A model generated the notes under the pieces. The model saw only the letters and a list, made by a program, of their open reading frames with translations, was not told the origin of the DNA and searched no databases. Source: JAZRUF01 sp045636205 (GTDB taxonomy: Bacteria; Bacillota; Clostridia; Oscillospirales; JAAYXM01). Taken from it: a stretch of 45,458 bases of DNA. This document shows, one piece after another, positions 15,324-23,378 of this stretch (position 1 is its first letter; each line of letters begins with the position of its first letter). The stretch is from positions 1-45,458 of the forward strand of contig JAZTXE010000070.1 of NCBI GenBank assembly GCA_045636205.1, given 5' to 3'. Made by a program: the position numbers and the translations under genes.

Positions 15324-16844
15324 TTAATGAATGATAAGCGTCTCGCCGTCCATTTCAGGCGGTGGATTGATGCCCATCAAATCCAACATAGTGGGTGCTA
15401 TATCAGCCAAACGTCCGTCTTTCAAGCAGACATTCGCGCCGACGATTACAAACGGAACCGGATTGGTGGTATGCGCGGTAAATACGCAGCACTCATCGTC
15501 TTCCATGCAGTCTGCATTACCGTGATCTGCGGTAATTACCGAAATACCGCCTACATCGCGGGTAGCTTCAACCACGCGACCTACGCACTCGTCAACCGTC
15601 TCAACCGCCTTGACAGCCGCATCGTATACACCGGTATGACCGACCATATCACAGTTTGCGAAGTTTAATATCACAACATCATACTTCTGCGCTGCGATGA
15701 GCTCAACCGCTTTATCGGCAACCTCAACCGCGCTCATTTCCGGCTTCATATCGTAGGTAGCAACCTTGGGGGAGTTTATGAGAACACGGTCCTCACCCTC
15801 GTACATGGTTTCTACACCGCCGTTGAAGAAGAATGTTACGTGAGCATACTTCTCAGTCTCCGCAATGCGCAGCTGCTTAAAGCCGAGCTTGCTGATGTAT
15901 TCGCCGAAGGTATTTGTAAGTGACTGCGGACGGAATGCGACATTGACGTTTGGCATCTGCGCGTCATACTGCGTCATGCAGACGTAGTAGAGCGGGAAAA
16001 AGCCGTTTGGTCTTGCAAATCCGTCAAAATCAGGGTCAACATATGTGCGCGTGATTTCACGTGCACGGTCAGGGCGGAAGTTAAAGAATATTACCGAATC
16101 ATTCTCTTTTATTCCTGCACCCTGGGTGCATACTGTCGGCTCGATAAACTCATCGGTCTTTCCGTTATCATAGGAATCGCGGATAGCCTTGAGCGGGTCA
16201 CTCTCCTGATTGCCCTCGCCCATTACCATTGCGCGATACGCCTTTTCAACGCGGTCCCAGCGGTTGTCACGGTCCATTGCATAATAACGTCCCATAACGG
16301 TCGCGATCTCACCTGCGCCGATCTCCTTGCACTTTTCAGCACATTCCTTAACAAAGTCATATCCCGAGGTCGGGGAAACATCGCGTCCATCCATAAAGCA
16401 ATGGATGTATACTTTTGTAAGTCCCGCGCGCTTTGCAAGCTCGAGCAATGCCCAAAGATGGGTGTTGTGACTGTGCACACCACCGTCGGACATAAGTCCC
16501 ATAAGATGCAGTGCGCTGCCGTTTTTCTTGCAGTTTTCAATCGCGCCGAGAAGTACTTCATTTCTGAAGAAATCACCGTCTGCAATTGATTTTGTAATAC
16601 GCGGAAGTTCCTGGAAAACCACACGTCCTGCGCCGATATTGGTATGACCAACCTCACTGTTTCCCATCTGACCCTCAGGCAGACCTACATCCAGTCCCGA
16701 AGCGTTCAGGCGGCAGTTGGAGTTTGCCTCCAGAATCTTATCTATATTCGGGGTTTTGGCACCGCGAATTGCATTGCCCGTACATGCGGGTGCAATTCCG
16801 AAGCCGTCCATTATAATAAGAGTAATCGGTGTTTTCATATCCAT
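15324..16844 (-). CDS. gpmI: 2,3-bisphosphoglycerate-independent phosphoglycerate mutase
   Basis: A manganese-dependent mutase interconverting 3- and 2-phosphoglycerate. At 506 residues it is a normal GpmI. Signatures seen are IIMDGFG at the N-terminus, GNSEVGHTNIGAGR with the phosphorylated Ser, FMDGRDVSPTSG, NFRPDRAREITR, the metal-binding NCDMVGHTG and ITADHGNAD. The start has AAGGA 10 nt upstream. The gaps are 27 bp from tpiA and 33 bp to eno, consistent with a single mRNA. The cofactor-independent enzyme is the usual form in endospore formers, where its activity depends on pH and manganese. Confidence 0.99.
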   Translation of the reverse strand: MDMKTPITLIIMDGFGIAPACTGNAIRGAKTPNIDKILEANSNCRLNASGLDVGLPEGQMGNSEVGHTNIGAGRVVFQELPRITKSIADGDFFRNEVLLGAIENCKKNGSALHLMGLMSDGGVHSHNTHLWALLELAKRAGLTKVYIHCFMDGRDVSPTSGYDFVKECAEKCKEIGAGEIATVMGRYYAMDRDNRWDRVEKAYRAMVMGEGNQESDPLKAIRDSYDNGKTDEFIEPTVCTQGAGIKENDSVIFFNFRPDRAREITRTYVDPDFDGFARPNGFFPLYYVCMTQYDAQMPNVNVAFRPQSLTNTFGEYISKLGFKQLRIAETEKYAHVTFFFNGGVETMYEGEDRVLINSPKVATYDMKPEMSAVEVADKAVELIAAQKYDVVILNFANCDMVGHTGVYDAAVKAVETVDECVGRVVEATRDVGGISVITADHGNADCMEDDECCVFTAHTTNPVPFVIVGANVCLKDGRLADIAPTMLDLMGINPPPEMDGETLIIH

Positions 16845-16871
16845 TTAAATCAAGTCCTTATTGATTTATGA

Positions 16872-17642
16872 TTACTGATTTGCAGCATTGATTATTGCTA
16901 CAAAATCTTCAGCCTTGAGAGATGCGCCGCCGATTAAGCCACCATCGACATCCAACTGGCTGAGAAGCTCTGCTGCATTCTTTGCATTCATTGAGCCGCC
17001 GTACTGGATTGTGATTGAACGTGCGCAGCGTGCGCCGTATTTTGCGCGGATTACTGCACGGATAAGACCGCAAACCTCTGCAGCCTGCTCAGCTGTAGCA
17101 GTCTTTCCGGTGCCGATAGCCCAAACCGGCTCATAAGCAAAAACAATTTTTCTCATCTGCTCGGGTGCAATATCGCGAAGAGCAATCTTAACCTGCATGG
17201 TGATGTGCTCCTCGGTGATGCCTGCCTCGCGCTGCTCAAGAGTCTCACCAACGCATACAATCGGGCGAAGACCTGCTTCAAGAGCTGCCTTAATCTTTAA
17301 GTTTACGGTGTTATCAGTCTCATTGAAGTACTGGCGACGCTCACTGTGACCGATAATTACATACTTTACACCAAGCTCCTTGAGCATATCAGCGGAAACT
17401 TCACCGGTGAATGCGCCGGACTTCTCATAGTGCATATTCTGAGCAGCAACTGCGATTTTTGCATCGCGGGTTGCGCGAATAGCAGCAGGGATGTCTACAA
17501 ACGGAACGCAAACTACAACGTCACACCATTTCTGCTTTCCGACAATGCCCTTAACCTCTTCAATCAGTGCCTTTCCCTCTGCCGGAGTTTTGTTCATCTT
17601 CCAGTTTCCGGCGATTATTGTCTTACGGTATTTTCTGTTCAT
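16872..17642 (-). CDS. tpiA: Triosephosphate isomerase
   Basis: Interconverts dihydroxyacetone phosphate and glyceraldehyde-3-phosphate. The 256 residues carry GNWKMN with the active-site Asn and Lys, the electrophilic His in IIGHSERR, the catalytic Glu in FAYEPVWAIGTGKTA, and the phosphate-binding IQYGGSMNAKN and GGLIGGASL. AAGGAG lies 8 nt before the ATG. It is the second gene of the glycolytic operon, 49 bp after pgk. Confidence 0.99.
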   Translation of the reverse strand: MNRKYRKTIIAGNWKMNKTPAEGKALIEEVKGIVGKQKWCDVVVCVPFVDIPAAIRATRDAKIAVAAQNMHYEKSGAFTGEVSADMLKELGVKYVIIGHSERRQYFNETDNTVNLKIKAALEAGLRPIVCVGETLEQREAGITEEHITMQVKIALRDIAPEQMRKIVFAYEPVWAIGTGKTATAEQAAEVCGLIRAVIRAKYGARCARSITIQYGGSMNAKNAAELLSQLDVDGGLIGGASLKAEDFVAIINAANQ

Positions 17643-17691
17643 GCTTAGACTCCTTATCTATGTTAAAAAAATATAATAAACTTAAATAATC

Positions 17692-18882
17692 TTATTTATC
17701 TTGCAGGCAAGCAATTCCCGGCAGAGCCAGACCTTCAAGCAGTTCAAGAGATGCGCCGCCGCCTGTGGAAATATGTGTCATCTTCTTCTCAAAGCCGAGC
17801 TTCTTTACAGCAGATGCACTGTCACCGCCGCCGATGATGCTGATAGAACCGCTGTCAGCAATAGCTGCAGCAACCGCCTTGGTGCCCTCTGCAAACTTTT
17901 CAAACTCAAATACGCCCATCGGGCCGTTCCAGATAACAGTTCCTGCGTTCTTAACCGCATCGGAGAAAGCCGCAACAGTCTTCGGACCAATGTCAAGACC
18001 CATCCAACCTTCCGGAATTTCACCGGTCGGAACAACCTTGGACTCTGCATCAGCAGCAAACTTATCGCCGATAACCGTATCGGTCGGGATAAGCAGATTT
18101 ACACCCTTATCCTTTGCCTTTGCAATCATCTCGTTTGCATAATCCATCTTATCAGCTTCGAGCAAGGATGCGCCGATTTCGCCACCCTGTGCCTTTACGA
18201 AGGTGTATGCCATACCACCGCCGATGATAAGAGTGTCAACCTTCTCGAGGAGGTTGTTGATAACGCCGATTTTGTCAGAAACCTTTGCACCGCCGAGGAT
18301 TGCAACAAACGGACGTTTCGGGTTCTCGAGAGCTCCGCCCATGATGCTTATTTCCTTCTGGATGAGGTATCCGCAAACCGCTGGCAGATAATCTGCAACA
18401 CCTGCAGTGGATGCATGAGCGCGGTGAGAGGTGCCGAATGCATCATTTACATAAATCTCAGCCATGGAAGCGAGTTCCTTTGCAAATGCCGGGTCATTTT
18501 TCTCCTCTTCCTTGTGGTAACGTACGTTTTCTAAAAGCATAGCCTCGCCATCCTTGAGAGCTTGAGCCTTAGCCTTTGCATCCTCGCCGACAACGTCCTT
18601 TGCCATCTTAACATCTATGCCCAGAAGCTCACTGAGACGAGCTGCAACCGGAGCCAGTGAATACTTCGGGTTTACTTCACCCTTCGGACGGCCCAGATGA
18701 GAGCAGAGTATAACCTGAGCACCCTGCTTGAGCAAATACTCAATAGTCGGCAGAGATGCCACTATACGCTTATCCGAGGTGATATTGCCGTTTTCGTCCT
18801 GCGGAACGTTAAAGTCGCAACGAACTAAAACTTTCTTTCCGGATACGGAAACATCTTCAATACTTTTCTTATTGTAGGTCAT
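17692..18882 (-). CDS. pgk: Phosphoglycerate kinase
   Basis: Transfers phosphate from 1,3-bisphosphoglycerate to ADP. With the ATG at 18882 (MTYNKKSIED) the protein has 396 residues, the usual length. This start has GAGGAG 8 nt upstream, whereas the further upstream in-frame start would lie upstream of the operon's own promoter. Recognised features include VRCDFNVP, SHLGRPKGE, the basic-patch region RAHASTAGVADYLP, GGAKVSDKI, NGPMGVFEFEKFAEGT and GGGDSASAV. It is the first gene of pgk-tpiA-gpmI-eno; gap is not next to it but lies 5.7 kb away on the other strand. Confidence 0.99.
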   Translation of the reverse strand: MTYNKKSIEDVSVSGKKVLVRCDFNVPQDENGNITSDKRIVASLPTIEYLLKQGAQVILCSHLGRPKGEVNPKYSLAPVAARLSELLGIDVKMAKDVVGEDAKAKAQALKDGEAMLLENVRYHKEEEKNDPAFAKELASMAEIYVNDAFGTSHRAHASTAGVADYLPAVCGYLIQKEISIMGGALENPKRPFVAILGGAKVSDKIGVINNLLEKVDTLIIGGGMAYTFVKAQGGEIGASLLEADKMDYANEMIAKAKDKGVNLLIPTDTVIGDKFAADAESKVVPTGEIPEGWMGLDIGPKTVAAFSDAVKNAGTVIWNGPMGVFEFEKFAEGTKAVAAAIADSGSISIIGGGDSASAVKKLGFEKKMTHISTGGGASLELLEGLALPGIACLQDK

Positions 18883-18925
18883 TTTAGTCACTCCTCTTGA
18901 TTGATTCTTTTTTTCTAACTTAACC

Positions 18926-18954
18926 ATTATAAAGTAAACAGGCGCAAGTATCAA
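18926..18954 (-). promoter_or_regulatory. Sigma-A type promoter of the glycolytic operon
   Basis: On the minus strand TTGATA, a 17-bp spacer and TATAAT. Transcription would start near 18919, leaving a leader of about 37 nt before pgk. It fixes the pgk start at 18882. Confidence 0.85.
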
Positions 18955-19048
18955 TGTATTTATTGCACCTAATTACATTTAATTTATCCCCTTTTTTTGC
19001 CGAAATATACGATTATTGTGACATTTAAAGGGTGTGCCCGCGGAAAAC

Positions 19049-19549
19049 TTAAGCTTTATCCGCCATTTTGCCGCACTCCTCAAGGCCTGCAAATTGAGCC
19101 TGACGCAGAGCTTCATACACGACTACTGCAACCGAGTTTGACAAATTAAGACTCCTTGCCTCTGCACGCATGGGTATTCTGACGCACCTTTCCGGGTTAT
19201 TGTACAAAAGCTCCTCCGGCAGCCCTTTTGTTTCCTTCCCGAACATAAAATACGCTCCGTCGGGATATTCAACCTCGGCATAGCTTTTTGGCGCCTTGGT
19301 CGTCAGGTAATAAAACGGACCGCTGTTTTTTTCAAAAAACTCATCTAAGTTCTCATATACCTTTACATTCAAAAGCGACCAGTAATCCAACCCCGCTCTT
19401 TTCAAATGCTTATCGTCTATCGAAAAACCGAGCGGCTTTATAAGATGTAGCTGACTTTTGGTCGCCGCGCATGTGCGCGCAATGTTTCCAGTATTTGCCG
19501 GAATCTCCGGCTCTACCAATACAATATGATACAACTTGCCATCTCCCAT
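19049..19549 (-). CDS. trmL: tRNA (cytidine(34)-2'-O)-methyltransferase, SPOUT family
   Basis: Methylates the ribose of the wobble nucleotide in certain leucine tRNAs using S-adenosylmethionine. The 166 residues show the TrmL pattern: VEPEIPANTGNIARTCAA, LIKPLGFSIDDKHLKRAGLDYW, FMFGKETKGLPEELL and the knot signature RIPMRAEARSLNLSNSVAVVVYEALRQ. The ATG at 19549 has no good ribosome-binding site. A TTG codon at 19534 lies 7 nt after GGGAGA and would give the family's usual N-terminus (YHIVLVEPEIP), so translation may really begin there. The gene stands alone, divergent from galT. Confidence 0.94.
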   Translation of the reverse strand: MGDGKLYHIVLVEPEIPANTGNIARTCAATKSQLHLIKPLGFSIDDKHLKRAGLDYWSLLNVKVYENLDEFFEKNSGPFYYLTTKAPKSYAEVEYPDGAYFMFGKETKGLPEELLYNNPERCVRIPMRAEARSLNLSNSVAVVVYEALRQAQFAGLEECGKMADKA

Positions 19550-19555
19550 ACATCA

Positions 19556-19573
19556 TTTACCTGTATTGGTAAA
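19556..19573. promoter_or_regulatory. Inverted repeat upstream of trmL, possible operator
   Basis: TTTACC and GGTAAA form perfect 6-bp arms around a 6-bp spacer, immediately upstream of the trmL start in the 277-bp divergent gap with galT. No regulator is identifiable. The rest of the gap is AT-rich without other recognisable elements apart from the galT -10. Confidence 0.3.
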
Positions 19574-19794
19574 CTATAGTAAAAACTCAACAGTGTATAT
19601 TTTAATAGAAAACCGCATTGATTTCAATAGAAATTTTAATATTTTACTTTATTTTTGTTTTTTTAACCACAAATCGTCAAATCCTTGCGCTGATTTTTTT
19701 CGCTCTGCCGAAAACTAATGCAAGAAAAGCACAAGTTTTTTGCAATTTACTCCATTTCCAAAACAAAATTTTAATTATAAAATTATTTACATAA

Positions 19795-19800
19795 TATAAT
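19795..19800 (+). promoter_or_regulatory. Putative -10 element of galTK
   Basis: TATAAT lies 27 bp before the galT start. The best -35 is a weak TTAATT at 18 bp. The position is right for a short leader carrying the AGGAGG site. Confidence 0.5.
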
Positions 19801-19826
19801 TTATTCTCGTCAGGAGGACTTTAAAA

Positions 19827-20810
19827 ATGGCCGAGCTTCGTTGGAATCCAATATTAAAAGACTGGGTGATGAATGTATCCTCACGCCAGAAGCGACCGAA
19901 TATGCCGAAGGATTTTTGCCCCTTCTGCCCGGGCTCCGGAAAAGTGCCCGACAATTATGAAGTATTAAAATATGATAATGACTTCCCCGCGCTCTCTGCA
20001 AATCCGCCTGAGCCGGACGACGTGGCAAATGAGCTTTATAAAACCGCACCGCTGCGCGGCAAGTGCGAGGTAATTCTCTACTCACCCAACCACACTCAGA
20101 CGCTCCCGGAACTCAGTGCTCCGCACGTGCGCAAATTGGTGGACTTGTGGTGCGAGCGTTTTTCGGAGATAGCCAAGGACCCTGAAGTTAAGTACATACT
20201 TATTTTCGAAAACCGCGGTGAGCTTGTCGGCGTTACCATGCCACATCCGCACGGTCAGATATACGGGTATCCGTGGATTCCCAAAAAACTGCAGGTTGAA
20301 CTTGATTCCTCAGCCGAGTACTATGCAAAAACCGGCAAATGCTTATACTGCGATATGCTCTCCGGCGAAATAAATGACGGTCGCCGCATAATTTTTGAAA
20401 ACGAGCACTTTGTCACCTATCTTCCATACTATGCCGAATTTGTATACGGTGTGTGCATTGCGGCAAAAAATCACGTATCCTGTTTAACCGAGTTTAGCGA
20501 TGAAATGAAAACCTCTCTCGCCAATGCAGTACGTGACACCGCGGCAACTTTGGACGCACTCTTTGATAAGCCAATGCCCTATATGATGGCAATGCACCAA
20601 AGCCCGGTAAACGTCGATGACCGTTCAAAGGACTATCATTTCCACATTGAGTTCTATCCGCCGCTTCGCAGTGAAACCCAAATCCAGTGGCGCGCATCAA
20701 GTGAAACCGCTGCATGGGCATGTTGCAACCCGACCTGCCCTGAAGAAAAAGCGCAAGAACTCCGCGAGGCATATGCCCGCATGCTGAGCGCGCGCAAGGA
20801 GGATAAGTAA
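19827..20810 (+). CDS. galT: Galactose-1-phosphate uridylyltransferase
   Basis: Exchanges UDP-glucose and galactose-1-phosphate in the Leloir pathway. The 327 residues match a class I GalT: an N-terminal zinc site FCPFC, ENRGELVGVTMPHPHGQIYGYPWIP with the nucleophilic His of HPH, a second half beginning CLYCDML, and HQSPVN with DYHFHIEFYPP holding the remaining metal and substrate ligands. The C-terminal end is cysteine-rich (AWACCNPTCPEE) compared with the enterobacterial enzyme. CAGGAGGA precedes the ATG. Its stop codon directly abuts the galK ATG. No galE is in the window. Confidence 0.97.
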   Translation: MAELRWNPILKDWVMNVSSRQKRPNMPKDFCPFCPGSGKVPDNYEVLKYDNDFPALSANPPEPDDVANELYKTAPLRGKCEVILYSPNHTQTLPELSAPHVRKLVDLWCERFSEIAKDPEVKYILIFENRGELVGVTMPHPHGQIYGYPWIPKKLQVELDSSAEYYAKTGKCLYCDMLSGEINDGRRIIFENEHFVTYLPYYAEFVYGVCIAAKNHVSCLTEFSDEMKTSLANAVRDTAATLDALFDKPMPYMMAMHQSPVNVDDRSKDYHFHIEFYPPLRSETQIQWRASSETAAWACCNPTCPEEKAQELREAYARMLSARKEDK

Positions 20811-22016
20811 ATGAACACGCTCTCTCGTCTTACTGAAAAATTCAAAGCCCTATACCCGGGCAAAGAGCCACGCTTCTTTTACGCGCCCGCGCGCGTGAAT
20901 TTAATAGGTGAGCATATAGATTACAGTGGTGGCTGCGTTTTCCCCGCCGCTCTCACCCAATTTACACTCGTCCTCGCAGCTACAAATGACGACGGCGTTA
21001 TCCGAGTCGCAGCCGACGATGTAGACGGTGCACTCGTGTGCGCACCGCTCAATCGCTTAAAGCTGTTTCGCGGCAAAGGCTGGGGCTCATATCAGGTAGG
21101 TGTCGCTCACGAGCTTATGGCGGACGGCTTTGCAGTCCCCGGCTGTGACCTTCTCTATTACGGCACCGTACCGTTTGGCTCAGGGCTCTCCTCCTCCGCT
21201 TCAATTGAGGTAGCAACCGCGGTGGCTATGTGCGGTCTTTCTTCCGATACAAATGCTCCGTCAATGAAAGAAATTGCAATCATCGGTCAACGCACGGAAA
21301 ACAGCTTTGTCGGATTAAACTGCGGAATTATGGACCAGTTTGCCTCTGCCTGCGGCAAAGAAGGCCATGCAATGCTTTTAAATTGCGATACTCTTGAGCA
21401 TAAATATGTCCCGCTTAACCTCGGCGACTTCTCCTTGGTTATAATAAACTCCAACAAACCCCGCGGACTTGCAGACTCTAAGTACAATGAACGCCGCGCA
21501 GAGAGTGAGCGCGCACTTGAGCTTCTCCGCACGGAGCTCCCCGAGTTAAGCTGCCTGTGCGCAATCACACCCGAAGAGTTCTACGCACATGAACATCTGT
21601 TTAAAGATGACCCGATACCGTTTGTGCGAGCACGCCATGCGGTAGAGGAAAATGCGCGCACGTTTGAATCCGCAGAAGTTCTCGCCAAGGGTGACTTGAA
21701 GCGTTTTGGTGAGCTTATGAAAGCCTCTCACATATCCTTGCGTGACCTCTACGAAGTGACCGGCGAACATTTGGATACCTTATTTGATTTGGCGGTCTCT
21801 CACCCTGCAACCGTTGGTGCACGCATGACAGGCGCGGGTTTTGGCGGCTGCACCGTCAATATCGTAAAGACCGACGGAGTGGACGATTTTATAAAACATG
21901 TCGAAACCGCGTACTCTTCACGTCTGGGTATAACCCCGTCATTCTATATTTCCCGCGCAGGACGCGGCGCAGGAGAGCTTACCCGCGAGGAAGCCGAAGC
22001 GGTTACATCACTTTAA
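20811..22016 (+). CDS. galK: Galactokinase
   Basis: Phosphorylates alpha-D-galactose with ATP, the first committed Leloir step. The 401 residues show the GHMP kinase motifs in order: the galactokinase signature ARVNLIGEHIDYSGG, the phosphate loop VPFGSGLSSSASIEVA, the catalytic Asp region CGIMDQFAS, and GAGFGGCTVNIV. Its ribosome-binding site AAGGAGGA lies inside the end of galT, so the two genes are translationally coupled. A terminator follows at once. Confidence 0.98.
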   Translation: MNTLSRLTEKFKALYPGKEPRFFYAPARVNLIGEHIDYSGGCVFPAALTQFTLVLAATNDDGVIRVAADDVDGALVCAPLNRLKLFRGKGWGSYQVGVAHELMADGFAVPGCDLLYYGTVPFGSGLSSSASIEVATAVAMCGLSSDTNAPSMKEIAIIGQRTENSFVGLNCGIMDQFASACGKEGHAMLLNCDTLEHKYVPLNLGDFSLVIINSNKPRGLADSKYNERRAESERALELLRTELPELSCLCAITPEEFYAHEHLFKDDPIPFVRARHAVEENARTFESAEVLAKGDLKRFGELMKASHISLRDLYEVTGEHLDTLFDLAVSHPATVGARMTGAGFGGCTVNIVKTDGVDDFIKHVETAYSSRLGITPSFYISRAGRGAGELTREEAEAVTSL

Positions 22017-22020
22017 CATA

Positions 22021-22065
22021 AAAAGCCGAAATCCCCGATTAATCAGGGGTTCGGCTTTTCTTTTT
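22021..22065 (+). terminator. Terminator of galTK
   Basis: AAGCCGAA pairs with TTCGGCTT, with an inner TCCCC/GGGG stem, followed by TTTTCTTTTT. It starts 5 nt after the galK stop. Confidence 0.88.
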
Positions 22066-22078
22066 CGGACATTTTTTA

Positions 22079-22107
22079 TTGACATATATGCTTTCTTGAG
22101 TTAGAAT
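22079..22107 (+). promoter_or_regulatory. Strong sigma-A promoter of the MalY/PatB-type gene with overlapping palindrome
   Basis: A perfect TTGACA (22079-22084), a 17-bp spacer and TAGAAT (22102-22107). An inverted repeat AGAATT-8 nt-AATTCT (22103-22122) overlaps the -10 and the start point, where a repressor could bind. Confidence 0.8.
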
Positions 22108-22160
22108 TCCCATGTTAATTCTCAGTCTGTAAATTTTATTATATAAACGGAGGATTTATC

Positions 22161-23327
22161 GTGAAGTATAATTTCGACGCAGCATTTGACAGACGCAAAG
22201 CATCCGTAAAGTGGGAAAACATACCGCAAAATGCAATTTCCATGACTGTTGCTGACATGGACTTCCCGGTTTTACCGGAGGTAGAACAAGCAATAAAGGA
22301 TGTAGCCGAAAAACGCGATTTTGGCTATCAGATGCTCAGCGAGCATGACTACGACGCGGTACTCAATTGGGTAGCTCGCCGTACCGGCAAAACCGTGCCC
22401 AGAGAGCATCTTATAAACACGCCGGGTGTCCTCTATACCATGCGCTGCGCAATGTATGCGCTTACCAATCCGGGCGATAAGATCGTCATTCAGACTCCGC
22501 TTCACACTCCGTCTATAAAAACCGCATCAATGATGGGAAGAATCCCAATTAAAAACTGGCTTACTTACGAAAACGGAAAATACACGATGGATTTTGACCA
22601 TCTGGAAAAAGCTTTTGCTGACGGTGCAAAAGTCCTCATGATGTGCGCACCCAACAACCCGACCGGCCGTGTATGGACCAAGGAAGAAATGGAAACTGTC
22701 GCACATTTGGCGGATAAATATGATGTCTATGTAATCGCTGATGAAATTCACCGCGATATTCTTTGGGATGGTAATAAACACATTTCGCCGGTTGATATCC
22801 CGCTTCTAAAAGACCGCAGTGTAAGTGTGTTCTCAACTTCCAAAACCTTTAACATGGGCGGTTTCCACATAGGCAGTGCAATAATCCCCAACGCCGAAAT
22901 CCGCCGCAAAGTTACGGACATGCTGTATGTATTCGGCTACGCTTCCGGTATGGCTGCAGTAACGGACAGAGCTGCACAGACCGCCGCATATACAAAAGGT
23001 GAGGGCTGGTACACGGGTATGCTCTCCTACGTTGAAGGAAACTTTAAAATTGCACTCGATTATCTGGACGGACTGCCGATTTACGCAGCAAAACCTGAGG
23101 GAACCTTCCTTTTGTGGGCGGATATTTCCGAGCTCGGCCTCAACGCAGAAGGACTCAGAAACCATATGTCGCAAAAATGGCAGGTGTTCGCCGACCCGGG
23201 CAGCTATTACGATACAAAGGATTACATGGATTATGATGGTGCCGAGCACCACATAAGATTTAATCTCGCAACGCAAAAATCCGTTGTCGAAGAGGCGTTT
23301 GACAGGATACGAAAGAGCTTTAAATAA
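22161..23327 (+). CDS. MalY/PatB-type PLP-dependent C-S lyase (cystathionine beta-lyase/aminotransferase)
   Basis: A fold-type I pyridoxal-phosphate enzyme of the MalY/PatB group. Members cleave C-S bonds of cystathionine, cysteine and related thiols, releasing thiol or sulfide, ammonia and pyruvate. The 388 residues include SMTVADMDFPVLPEV near the N-terminus, APNNPTGRVWTKEE, DEIHRDILW with the PLP-binding Asp, the Schiff-base Lys in STSKTFNMGG, and a C-terminal Arg in HIRFNLA. Translation starts at GTG, with CGGAGGA upstream. It is monocistronic, with its own strong promoter and terminator. The substrate cannot be told from sequence; a regulatory role like E. coli MalY is possible. Confidence 0.92.
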   Translation: MKYNFDAAFDRRKASVKWENIPQNAISMTVADMDFPVLPEVEQAIKDVAEKRDFGYQMLSEHDYDAVLNWVARRTGKTVPREHLINTPGVLYTMRCAMYALTNPGDKIVIQTPLHTPSIKTASMMGRIPIKNWLTYENGKYTMDFDHLEKAFADGAKVLMMCAPNNPTGRVWTKEEMETVAHLADKYDVYVIADEIHRDILWDGNKHISPVDIPLLKDRSVSVFSTSKTFNMGGFHIGSAIIPNAEIRRKVTDMLYVFGYASGMAAVTDRAAQTAAYTKGEGWYTGMLSYVEGNFKIALDYLDGLPIYAAKPEGTFLLWADISELGLNAEGLRNHMSQKWQVFADPGSYYDTKDYMDYDGAEHHIRFNLATQKSVVEEAFDRIRKSFK

Positions 23328-23338
23328 CTAAAGAACAC

Positions 23339-23371
23339 CAAAAGCGATTGGAAAACTCCAATCGCTTTTTC
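23339..23371. terminator. Bidirectional terminator between C-S lyase and sensor-like gene
   Basis: An 11-bp perfect stem (AAAGCGATTGG at 23341-23351, CCAATCGCTTT at 23358-23368) with a 6-nt loop and T or A runs on both sides, placed between two convergent stop codons. Confidence 0.87.
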
Positions 23372-23378
23372 ATCTACG

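Noticed and set aside
17701..18534. Long open frame on the plus strand opposite pgk (277 codons)
   Set aside because: It lies entirely antisense to a clear pgk, has no ribosome-binding site and its translation is rich in Cys, Asn and Arg without domains.
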